A stretch of DNA of 64,000 nt from Nonomuraea endophytica (GTDB taxonomy: Bacteria > Actinomycetota > Actinomycetes > Streptosporangiales > Streptosporangiaceae), in NCBI RefSeq assembly GCF_014203235.1, contig NZ_JACHIN010000007.1:470560-534559 (forward strand), in the 5' to 3' direction. A program made the translations under genes and the position numbers. The notes under the pieces were generated by a model. It saw only the letters and a program-made list of their open reading frames with translations. It did no database searches and was not told where the DNA came from. Of this stretch, positions 53,487 to 60,916 are shown piece after piece (the stretch's first letter is position 1; every line of letters begins with the position of its first letter).

Positions 53487-54685
53487 CAGCCCTCCCCCAG
53501 TTCGACGATCTGCATGAGGTTCCTGGCGATGTGGTACGGATCCTTGACCGGCAGCGCCACCACCTCGTCCAGCGGCCGCCCGTCCCGGTCACGGATCTGC
53601 ACCCACTCCGCCCCGTCGTCCCGCCCGGGAAAGATGTCCAGCGTGTAGTCCCAGACCTTCCCGAACCACCTTTCCGCCGATTTATCGCCATATTTCACGG
53701 CGGCGAGGCGGGTGCTGTAGGCGGCCTCCGTGTGCACCCACCACAACTTCGTGGTCCACGTCCTGACGATCAGTTCCTCGTACGGCCCGCCGCCCCTCCG
53801 GCCCGTCACGTCGGTATAGCGCAGCAGCCCGCCCCGCTCGATGTCCCAGCCGGTGGCGCAGAGCTTGGAGATGCTGTCCAGCACCGGCTTGTCCGCCCGG
53901 TGATCCCCGAGCAGCTCCCCGGCCTCCAGCACCATCCACGCGCCTTCGAGGGCGTGGCCGGGGTTCCGGTGCCTGGCCAGGACGGTGTCCCGCTGGCCCG
54001 GATCGTCGACCAGGATCTCGGCGAACAGCCCGGTCTCCTCCCGATGCGCCAGCACCCCCTGCAAGGCGCCGGCCAGCTCCCCTCGCGGCCCCGCCGCCTC
54101 TCCCCCGGTGCGCTCGTGGGCGCGGACCTGGTCGAGGCGGGCGTTGAGCAGGATCATGCGGGCGCCGAAGCCCGAGTGGCCGGGCGGCAGCGGGTAGGGC
54201 GGGGTCGGCGGGTCGCCGTCCATGATGTCGGCGGCGACCCTGGCCAGGATCGGGTCCACCACGTCGAGCCACTGCGCCTGTCCGGTCTGCCGTGACAGCT
54301 CGGACAGGCCCATGGCCACGAAGCAGTCGGCGTAGACGCTGCGTTCGGACGGCTTCTCGGCGCCTGTCTCGTCGAGGAGGTAGGCGCAGGTGCCGCCGGG
54401 GCGTACCGCGTGATCGACCAGGAAGCGGGCGCCGCGCTCGGCGTGGGCGAGGAGCTCTTCCGGGTCCAGGGCGAGCAGGCCGCGCTCGGCGAGGCGGGCC
54501 GCGCGGGCCAGCAACCAGACGAAGCGGCCCTGCGACCACGTGTACTTGTCGGTCGACAACCTGGTCCTGCCCCGGTTGTCGAAGCAGGTGTAGTAGCCGC
54601 CGTTGACCTCGTCGATGCCGTTGGCCAGCCAGAACGGGAAGATGACGTCCTCGAGTTGCCGTCGTGCCGCGTGTTCCGGCCCCAT
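53486..54685 (-). CDS. N-acylglucosamine 2-epimerase (AGE) family protein
   Basis: 399 residues from ATG 54685. The (alpha/alpha)6 barrel family is recognised from 'IFPFWLANGIDEVNGGYYTCFD', 'YTWSQGRFVWLLARAA', the His of 'RHRNPGHALEGAW' and 'TTKLWWVHTEAAYST'. AGE/cellobiose 2-epimerases invert C2 of (amino)sugars. First gene of the operon with the NagB-like, ManD and mannitol-dehydrogenase genes, so an amino-sugar or hexose epimerisation upstream of mannonate is likely. Confidence 0.85.
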   Translation of the reverse strand: MGPEHAARRQLEDVIFPFWLANGIDEVNGGYYTCFDNRGRTRLSTDKYTWSQGRFVWLLARAARLAERGLLALDPEELLAHAERGARFLVDHAVRPGGTCAYLLDETGAEKPSERSVYADCFVAMGLSELSRQTGQAQWLDVVDPILARVAADIMDGDPPTPPYPLPPGHSGFGARMILLNARLDQVRAHERTGGEAAGPRGELAGALQGVLAHREETGLFAEILVDDPGQRDTVLARHRNPGHALEGAWMVLEAGELLGDHRADKPVLDSISKLCATGWDIERGGLLRYTDVTGRRGGGPYEELIVRTWTTKLWWVHTEAAYSTRLAAVKYGDKSAERWFGKVWDYTLDIFPGRDDGAEWVQIRDRDGRPLDEVVALPVKDPYHIARNLMQIVELGEG

Positions 54686-54705
54686 GCCGCCCCTAGGGTC
54701 GTGAA

Positions 54706-54720
54706 ATGAAAGCGATTGCA
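54706..54720. promoter_or_regulatory. LacI-type operator of the epimerase operon
   Basis: ATGAAAGCGATTGCA is a cre-like LacI operator with central CG. The identical 15-mer occurs in reverse orientation at 56179-56193. It lies 20 bp before the epimerase ATG and 46 bp before the LacI gene. Confidence 0.75.
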
Positions 54721-54723
54721 TGG

Positions 54724-54752
54724 ATTCTGTCTTCGCTAGAGTTACCCGTCAA
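54724..54752 (-). promoter_or_regulatory. Promoter of the epimerase operon
   Basis: On the minus strand TTGACG (54752-54747), 17-bp spacer, CAGAAT (54729-54724). The expected start site falls in the operator at 54706-54720. Confidence 0.55.
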
Positions 54753-54766
54753 GAAGGGAGCGTGAG

Positions 54767-55750
54767 GTGGGCCGCGCGACGATCTACTCCATCGCCGCCA
54801 TGTGCGGGGTGTCGGCGGCGACCGTGTCGCGCGCGTTCAACCGGCCGGAGCTGGTCAGCCCCGTCGTCCGTGAACGGGTGCTGCGGGCCGCCCGCGAGCT
54901 CGACTATCAGCCCAGCTCGGCGGCGCGCGGGCTGGTCACCGGGCGGGCCGGGATGGTCGGGCTCCTCGTCCCCGACATCACCAACCCGTTCTTCCCGCTG
55001 CTGGTACGCGCCGTGCAGCGCACCGCCGACCGGATCGGCAGCGCGCTCATGCTCATCGACGCCGAGGAGAGCGCGGCCACCGAAGTACGCCTGGTCAACC
55101 AGCTCCGCGGCAAGGTGGACGGGGTGATCGCCGCCTCGCCCCGCTCACCCGCAGCCGCCCTGCGCGAGGCGGCCGGCGAGCTGCCGATCGTGCTGGTGAA
55201 CCGGACGTTGCGCGAGATGTCCTCGGTGGTGTGCGACAACACGGCCGCGCTGTTCGACGCCGGTGAACATCTTTACGGGCTGGGCCACCGCTCGTTCGCG
55301 CTGCTCGCCGGGCCGAGCGCGTCATGGGCCGCGGGGCGGCGCGCGCAGGCGGTGCGGCGGTGGGCGCGCGGGCGGGGCGTGGACCTGGTGGAGCTCGGGC
55401 CGTTCCGCGCCACGTACAAGGGCGGGCGGCAGGCCGGCGAGGCCCTGATCGGCACCCCGGCCACGGCCGCGTTCGCCTTCGACGACCTGATGGCGTGCGG
55501 GGTGCTCGCCGAGCTGGCGGCGCGTGGGGTGTCGGTGCCCGGCGACCGCAGCGTGGTGGGCTGCGACGACGTCCTGCTCGCCCAGACCGTCACCCCCCGC
55601 CTGACTACGGTGTCTGCCCCCATGGACGACCTTGGCCAGACCGCCATGGAGGTCCTGACCAGGCACATCGAGGCCCCCGACGCACCCCCGGAGTCCCGCC
55701 GCCTCCCCGGCGTCTTCACCCCCCGCGACTCCACCGGCCCCACCCCCTGA
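54767..55750 (+). CDS. LacI-family regulator of the amino-sugar/uronate locus
   Basis: 327 residues from GTG 54767, with AGGGAG 6 bp upstream. N-terminal helix-turn-helix 'SIAAMCGVSAATVSRAF' and hinge 'PSSAARGLVTGRAGMVGLLVPDITNPFFP' (in two parts, 50-80) followed by a full sensor domain. It sits between two divergent operons that carry the same operator, so it most likely represses both in response to a sugar intermediate. Confidence 0.85.
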   Translation: MGRATIYSIAAMCGVSAATVSRAFNRPELVSPVVRERVLRAARELDYQPSSAARGLVTGRAGMVGLLVPDITNPFFPLLVRAVQRTADRIGSALMLIDAEESAATEVRLVNQLRGKVDGVIAASPRSPAAALREAAGELPIVLVNRTLREMSSVVCDNTAALFDAGEHLYGLGHRSFALLAGPSASWAAGRRAQAVRRWARGRGVDLVELGPFRATYKGGRQAGEALIGTPATAAFAFDDLMACGVLAELAARGVSVPGDRSVVGCDDVLLAQTVTPRLTTVSAPMDDLGQTAMEVLTRHIEAPDAPPESRRLPGVFTPRDSTGPTP

Positions 55751-56145
55751 CCAGGACACCGCCCGCCTCCCGGACCAGGCGGCACCCGCACTGCGTGCTC
55801 CAGGCAACGCCCGACAGAAGCCGTCCCGGCACACACGCGGCACACGACGCCCATGCCGAGACGCAGCGGGCATGGCGAGGGGGCGCAGGCAAAGCCTGGC
55901 GCGCTGTGGCGCAGCGCAGCGTGCCGCAGCGCAGGGCGGCACAGGGGAGCGCAGCGTGGCGCGGCACCGCGTGGCGCAGCGCAGCGCAGCGCAGCGCAGC
56001 GCGGCACGGCACGGCGCGGCGCGGGCAAGGCCTGGCGTGACCTGGCGTTGTGAGGCGTGGCGTGGCCAGGCGGGCGAGGCGAGGGGTGTGCGGGCTGGGG
56101 TGGTGGGGTTGGTGGTGTGGTCAAGGGTGGAGAGGTTGTGGGGGG
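55751..56145. repeat. Low-complexity GC repeat region without a gene
   Basis: This 395-bp stretch after the LacI stop has no supportable gene; all open frames give Arg/Ala-rich nonsense. Between 55883 and 56037 it is built of degenerate GCGCA/GCGGC pentamers, with five perfect GCGCA units at 55974-55998. The block is flanked by near-identical 19-mers, GCGCAGGCAAAGCCTGGCG (55883-55901) and GCGCGGGCAAGGCCTGGCG (56019-56037). The last part (56040-56145) is G-rich on the plus strand. Confidence 0.75.
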
Positions 56146-56175
56146 TTGACCTCGGGTGAGGGGGCGGCCTAGATT
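56146..56175 (+). promoter_or_regulatory. Promoter of the SIS/symporter operon
   Basis: TTGACC (56146-56151), 18-bp spacer, TAGATT (56170-56175). The LacI-type operator follows directly. Confidence 0.65.
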
Positions 56176-56178
56176 CCG

Positions 56179-56193
56179 TGCAATCGCTTTCAT
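56179..56193. promoter_or_regulatory. LacI-type operator of the SIS/symporter operon
   Basis: TGCAATCGCTTTCAT is the exact reverse complement of the operator at 54706-54720 and overlaps the predicted start site. Confidence 0.75.
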
Positions 56194-56217
56194 GCCCCGG
56201 CCGGAGGAGTCGAGCCC

Positions 56218-56982
56218 GTGACCGGACCCGCCGCGCTCATGCGCGCCTACTTCGAGACGATCACCGACCTGCTGGCCCGGATCGAGGCCGAGGAGGCCGA
56301 CAGCATCCGGGCCGCCGCCGTGCTGGTCGCCGACCATGCCGCGCGAGATCGGCTGATCCATGTGTACGGACCTGGCGGCCATTCCAACCTCGCGGCCCAG
56401 GAGGTGTTCTTCAGGGCGGGCGGCCTGGTCAACGTCTCGGCCGTGCTGGACGAGGGCACCCTGCTGTCCGGTGGCGCGCTGCGCTCGATGGCCATGGAAC
56501 GCACCCCCGGCTACGGCAGGCTCGTGGTCGAGGACAACCGGATCGGCGCCGGAGACCTGCTCATCCTGGTCAACGCCTACGGGATCAACGCGGCGCTCAT
56601 CGACGCGGCCCTGACGGCCGGGGAGCGGGGCGCCACGGTGATCGGGGTGTCGTCGCGGATTCATGCCGATTCCACCGCCCCTGATCACCCGGCCCGTCAT
56701 CCGTCGAAGAAGAACCTGCACGACCTGGTGGACGTGCACGTGGACACGAAGGTGCCGGTCGGCGACGCCGTACTGGAGATCGACGGGATCGATGAGCGGG
56801 TCGGCGCGATCTCCACGTTCGCCAACGCCTACGCCCTCAACTGCCTGATGGCCGCGGCGATCGCGCTGCTGGCGGAGCGGGGCGAGAAGCCTGACATCTG
56901 GCGCAGCGGCAACGCGCCCGGCGGTGACGAGGCGAACGCCGTGTTCCTGCACCGCTTCCGGGGGCGGGTGCGCTGGTTGTGA
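56218..56982 (+). CDS. SIS-domain sugar isomerase-like protein
   Basis: 254 residues from GTG 56218 (GGAGG upstream). The SIS (sugar isomerase) fold shows 'LIHVYGPGGHSNLAAQEVFFRAGG' (about 46-69) for phosphosugar binding and 'DLLILVNAYGINAALIDAAL' later; it resembles the UPF0309/SIS group. It may bind or isomerise a phosphosugar. First gene of the rightward operon with the symporter. Confidence 0.8.
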   Translation: MTGPAALMRAYFETITDLLARIEAEEADSIRAAAVLVADHAARDRLIHVYGPGGHSNLAAQEVFFRAGGLVNVSAVLDEGTLLSGGALRSMAMERTPGYGRLVVEDNRIGAGDLLILVNAYGINAALIDAALTAGERGATVIGVSSRIHADSTAPDHPARHPSKKNLHDLVDVHVDTKVPVGDAVLEIDGIDERVGAISTFANAYALNCLMAAAIALLAERGEKPDIWRSGNAPGGDEANAVFLHRFRGRVRWL

Positions 56983-57019
56983 TCTGACCTCCTTCCCTCA
57001 ACCCCCCAAGGGAGCCTCG

Positions 57020-58504
57020 ATGGGCGTGCTCGACTGGTTGGTCATCTGCGGATATTTCCTCGTGATGCTGGCGATCGGATGGTGGGCCAAGTCCCGCATT
57101 CATGACGCCAGGGACTTCTTCACCGCGGGCGGCCGGATGCCGTGGTGGTTGTCGGGCATCTCGCACCACATGTCCGGCTACAGCGCCGCGGTGTTCGTCG
57201 GCAACGCGGCCATCGCCTACACGGCCGGTTTCACCCTCTACGTGTGGTGGGCGCTGGGCATCACGATCGCGATGCTGATCGGGTCGGCGTTGTTCGCGCC
57301 CAGGTGGCCGAGGTTGCGCCGGCGGCTGGGCATCATCTCGCCGCTGGAGTATCTGTCCACGCGCTACAACGTGCCCACCCAGCAGGTGCTGGCGTGGAGC
57401 GGCACCGCGCTGAAGGTGTTCGACGTGGGCGCCAAGTGGGCGGCGACGGCGCTGCTGCTGCAGGTGTTCGCCGGGGTGCCGATCGCGTGGGGCGTGCTGC
57501 TGACCGGCGGCGTGACGCTGATCTACTCGACGATCGGCGGGCTGTGGGCGGACGCGCTGACCGACCTGGGGCAGTTCGTCATCCAGCTCGTCGCCGGGAT
57601 CACGTTGTTCGTGGCGGTGCTGGCGAAGCTGGGCGGCGTACCTGCTATCTGGACTCTTTGGGACCGGCTGCCGGAGGGGCACGGACAGCCGTTCAACGGC
57701 TCCTACACGATGGCGTTCGTCATGGTCTACCTGCTGATCAACACGCTGTCCTACAACGGCGGCACCTGGAACCTGGCCCAGCGCTTCATCGCCGCGCCCG
57801 ACGGGGCGTCGGCGCGGCGGGCGGCGCTGCTGTCGGCCGGGCTGTATCTGGTCTGGCCGCTTGTGTTGTTCTTCCCGATGTGGGCGGCGCCTGTGCTGCT
57901 GCCGGGGCTGGAGCAGCCGGACCAGTCGTACGCGCTGCTCACCCAGTCCTTGTTGCCCAGCGGCCTGATCGGGCTGGTGCTGGCCGGGATGTTCGCGCAC
58001 ACGATGGCCATGACCTCCTCCGACGCGAACGCGATCTCCTCCGTGGTGATCCGCGACATCGTCCCCGCGGTCTGGAAGCGCGCGAGTCACCTGTCGTCGG
58101 CCACGGAGCTGCTGGCCGGGCGGGTGGCGACGTTCCTGTTCATCGCGCTGTCGATGGGCATCGCGCTGACCGCCGACAGCTTCGGCGGGGTGCTGGGGCT
58201 GATCATCCTGTGGTTCGGCGCGCTGGTCGGGCCGATCGCGATCCCGATGCTGCTGGGCATGCTTCCGGCGTTCCGGCGCTGCGGGCCGTTCGCCGCGATC
58301 GCCTCGTGGGCCACGGGACTGGTCGTGTTCGCGCTGGTCAAGTATGTCGTGGTGGTTCCGCGGTGGGTGGAGGTCGGCGGGCCGGTGCTGTGCTCGCTGG
58401 CGGTGTTCGTGCTCATCGGCCTCCTGCTGCCGTGGCGCAGTCAGGAGGCCGACGAGCTCGTGGACTCGCTGGACAGTGAGCCCGAGGTCAGCGCCCGAGC
58501 TTGA
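57020..58504 (+). CDS. Sodium:solute symporter (SSS) family transporter
   Basis: 494 residues from ATG 57020 (AAGGGAG upstream), about 13 helices. 'DFFTAGGRMPWWLSGISHHMSGYSAAVFVG' split over residues 32-60 and 'GGLWADALTDLGQF' near 175 are SSS signatures, and the closest style is the sugar/sialic acid branch. Sodium-driven uptake of the sugar handled by the divergent operon is likely. It ends 17 bp inside the small open frame described next. Confidence 0.85.
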   Translation: MGVLDWLVICGYFLVMLAIGWWAKSRIHDARDFFTAGGRMPWWLSGISHHMSGYSAAVFVGNAAIAYTAGFTLYVWWALGITIAMLIGSALFAPRWPRLRRRLGIISPLEYLSTRYNVPTQQVLAWSGTALKVFDVGAKWAATALLLQVFAGVPIAWGVLLTGGVTLIYSTIGGLWADALTDLGQFVIQLVAGITLFVAVLAKLGGVPAIWTLWDRLPEGHGQPFNGSYTMAFVMVYLLINTLSYNGGTWNLAQRFIAAPDGASARRAALLSAGLYLVWPLVLFFPMWAAPVLLPGLEQPDQSYALLTQSLLPSGLIGLVLAGMFAHTMAMTSSDANAISSVVIRDIVPAVWKRASHLSSATELLAGRVATFLFIALSMGIALTADSFGGVLGLIILWFGALVGPIAIPMLLGMLPAFRRCGPFAAIASWATGLVVFALVKYVVVVPRWVEVGGPVLCSLAVFVLIGLLLPWRSQEADELVDSLDSEPEVSARA

Positions 58505-58682
58505 TCCGGACCAGGTTGCGGGCCTTCAGCGCGTAGAGCGTGTCGCCGCCGGGGGCGGCGGCCAGCAGCGGCTGGTCGCTGTAGGCCTGGGCGGCCAGGC
58601 CGTCGACGACGGTGGTGACGGTCATCGCGCGCGGTCCAGCCAGTAGATCTGCCCAGGCCGTTATTTGCGCAATTCGTGTCAC
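58488..58682 (-). pseudogene. Possible C-terminal remnant of a beta-propeller-type protein
   Basis: An open frame of 64 residues whose last ~40 ('PLLAAAPGGDTLYALKARNL') look like a blade of a propeller domain ending in 'LVRIKLGR'. No signal peptide, domain or ribosome site supports an intact gene. It overlaps the symporter stop. It may be debris of a deleted secreted lyase or sugar-acting gene. Confidence 0.3.
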
Positions 58683-58706
58683 GCACGCGCAGAAGTGAGC
58701 AAGAGT

Positions 58707-58734
58707 GGTGCCCGCCCCTCACGGAGCGGGCACC
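58707..58734 (-). terminator. Hairpin terminator of the carboxypeptidase gene
   Basis: GGTGCCCGC (58707-58715) pairs with GCGGGCACC (58726-58734), 10-base loop, 6 bp after the stop at 58741. Confidence 0.75.
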
Positions 58735-58740
58735 CGTGAC

Positions 58741-60777
58741 TCAACCCTTGTGCCGGTAGTCGGCCGCGACCCCGATCAGGCTGATCAGCCCGGTGGCGAA
58801 CTCCAGCGCCTCCTGATGCCCCTCCTCGAAGGGCGGCTGGAAGCCGACTCCCTGCCACGTCTTCGTGACCGGGTCCCAGATGTCGCTGCCGACCTCGAAG
58901 TCCCAGCCGTAGACGCCGTAGTCGTACCAGAGCTCGTCGGCGGAGTTGCCGGCCGCCGAGTAGAGCACGTCGGTGACCGGGCCCGTCTGCTGCGGCCAGG
59001 TCACGGTGCCGCGCGAGGAGGCGATGGCCTCCTCGATCGTCCGCGCCGACTTGAGGAAGTAGGCCTCCTCACTGGCGCTCGGCCGGGGCAGCGGGACCCG
59101 GCCGTCGAGCTTGTAGGCTCCGGGCGGCCACATGAAGTAGCCGCCGTAGCTGTGGACGTTGAGCGCGAACTTGATGTTGCGGAAGGTCTTGGCCAGCCAG
59201 ATCACGTTGCGGCTCTCGGCCTCGGAGTGCTCGGCGGGACCTGCGTAGTTGCCGCTCTGGCAGTTCGGCGAGGCGCCGAAGTAGCCGTCGAACAACGAAC
59301 CGGTGGCGTAGTTGCGGTTGATGTCCACGCCCCACGTGTTGCGCAGCGCCGGGTCGGCCTGCTGCGCGGGGCAGTGGTTGACCATGTTCTTCCGCTGCAG
59401 GTTGAAGTCGTAGAAGCTGTAGTTCGCGCCGTCCGGGTTGACCGTCGGCACGATGAAGATGTCCGTGCGGTTCAGCAGCCTGCGGGTGGCCGGGTCCCGG
59501 TGGTAGTTGCGCAGCAGCCGCTCGGCCGCCTCGATCGTGACCAGCGGGGTCACCCATTCACGCGCGTGCTCCTGGGCGTAGGCGAGCACGCCGGTGCGCG
59601 AGCCGTCCCGCCGCTCGCCGACGCGCAGCGCCAGCACCGTCGCGGGCTTGCGCGAGACGCTCGCGGGCGCCTTCAGGAAGTCGGTCAGCTGGGTGAGCGC
59701 CGCGGCCGCCACCACGCCCGTGCCCGGGTCGTTGCGGTACGGCGCCGCCTTGACCAGCGTGCCCGCACCGGCGTTGATGGCGGCGATGACCTGGGCCGAG
59801 GTGCTGACGAGCGCGCCGGTCGGCCCGGTGGCGAGGCTCACCGAGATGAGCTTGCCGTTGACGGTCACCCGCAGCGGCCGGTCGGGCGCGCCCGGGTCCA
59901 CCAGCTCCACGGCCAGGTCGTTGCCGCCCTCGGAGCCGTAGGCCAGCGAGCTGACCACCACGGTCCCGAACTGCGCCTGGGCGTGGCGGCGGTAGCCGTT
60001 CGTCTTGTTGGGCAGCGCGATGATGTCGGTCAGGTGGGGATAGCGCCGGTGCAGCGCCCGTACGCGCTCGTTGAGCTGGTCGGGCGGCATGTACTGGGTG
60101 ACGAAGTCCTTCTGGTATCCGGGCACGTTGCGGTCGGGCCGCTCGCCGTCCGGCCATTCCCTGACCCGGGCCTGCGCGGTGCCGCCACCGGCCGAGGTGA
60201 CCGTGACCCATTGCGGACGGCTCGTGACCGCGGACGGCGTCGCGAACTGGTGCCCGAGATAGGCGCCCGCGTCCACGTACGCGACCATCGGCACCTGGCC
60301 GCCACTTCCTCTGGAGCCGCGCCAGGCGGCGGTCAGCTGGGCGGGGCCGCCCGCGCTGCTGGTCGCCTCGACCGACAGGAAGTAGCCGTCGCGCGTCTTC
60401 CACCGGACGGCGCGCTCGATCACGATCTGGTCGGCGACGGCGGCGCCCTTGGCCTGGGGCGGGGCGGGCGCGGGGGCGGCCGGGTCGGCCTTGGCGACGC
60501 CGAGCGGCTGGAGTTCTGCCAGCTGGCTCGGGGTGAGGACGGCGTCGACTCTGATGCTGCCGTCCGGTTGCGGGCGTACCCGCTCGGTGAGGTCGGCGCC
60601 CTGGGCGACCAGGCGTTCGAGGGTCGCGCGGTCGGGGACCGAGAGGGTCATGAGTGAGGTGGGTTCCGGTTCCGCCGGGGGCGCCGCCGTCACGGCGGCG
60701 GGCACGGCAGGGGTCGCGGACAGGACGGCCAACAGGGTTAACGCGAGGACACTTGCTGACGCACGTAAGCCACGCAC
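58741..60777 (-). CDS. Secreted M14 zinc carboxypeptidase
   Basis: 678 residues from GTG 60777 with AGGAGGAG upstream. Signal peptide to about residue 28, a ~200-residue N-terminal region, then the M14 domain. Zinc ligands His404, Glu407 (HAREW) and His542 (NVHSYGG), substrate Arg488 (INRNY) and catalytic Glu628 (WDFEVG) are all present. Residues about 285-370 form an insertion with 'VTVNGKLISVSLATG' and 'AQVIAAINAGAG' before the zinc motif. Removes C-terminal residues from extracellular peptides. Confidence 0.88.
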   Translation of the reverse strand: MRGLRASASVLALTLLAVLSATPAVPAAVTAAPPAEPEPTSLMTLSVPDRATLERLVAQGADLTERVRPQPDGSIRVDAVLTPSQLAELQPLGVAKADPAAPAPAPPQAKGAAVADQIVIERAVRWKTRDGYFLSVEATSSAGGPAQLTAAWRGSRGSGGQVPMVAYVDAGAYLGHQFATPSAVTSRPQWVTVTSAGGGTAQARVREWPDGERPDRNVPGYQKDFVTQYMPPDQLNERVRALHRRYPHLTDIIALPNKTNGYRRHAQAQFGTVVVSSLAYGSEGGNDLAVELVDPGAPDRPLRVTVNGKLISVSLATGPTGALVSTSAQVIAAINAGAGTLVKAAPYRNDPGTGVVAAAALTQLTDFLKAPASVSRKPATVLALRVGERRDGSRTGVLAYAQEHAREWVTPLVTIEAAERLLRNYHRDPATRRLLNRTDIFIVPTVNPDGANYSFYDFNLQRKNMVNHCPAQQADPALRNTWGVDINRNYATGSLFDGYFGASPNCQSGNYAGPAEHSEAESRNVIWLAKTFRNIKFALNVHSYGGYFMWPPGAYKLDGRVPLPRPSASEEAYFLKSARTIEEAIASSRGTVTWPQQTGPVTDVLYSAAGNSADELWYDYGVYGWDFEVGSDIWDPVTKTWQGVGFQPPFEEGHQEALEFATGLISLIGVAADYRHKG

Positions 60778-60861
60778 GGGCTCCTCCTAGATCAGCCTAG
60801 GAGATCATTGAAAGCCGCCACGGCGGGCCCGGCAAGGCTCGCGTGCTTGCACGGACGCCGT

Positions 60862-60875
60862 GGAAAACGGTTTCC
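60862..60875. promoter_or_regulatory. Possible LacI-like dyad
   Basis: GGAAAACGGTTTCC is nearly palindromic with central CG, in the 139-bp gap between the GH10-like stop and the carboxypeptidase start, 85 bp upstream of the latter. Significance uncertain; the rest of the gap shows nothing. Confidence 0.3.
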
Positions 60876-60916
60876 CGGGCGCGGTCGGCCTTTCCACCTG
60901 CGCGTCTGCTGAGGGC

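Noticed and set aside
54717..54742. Plus-strand promoter TTGCAT/TAGAGT for the LacI gene
   Set aside because: Spacer of only 14 bp; not convincing enough to list.
55974..55998. Possible CRISPR-like array
   Set aside because: Pentamer tandem repeat without spacers; no cas genes in the window.
55716..56159. Several overlapping frames with Ala/Arg/Cys repeats
   Set aside because: Translations of the pentanucleotide repeat in all frames; no gene features.
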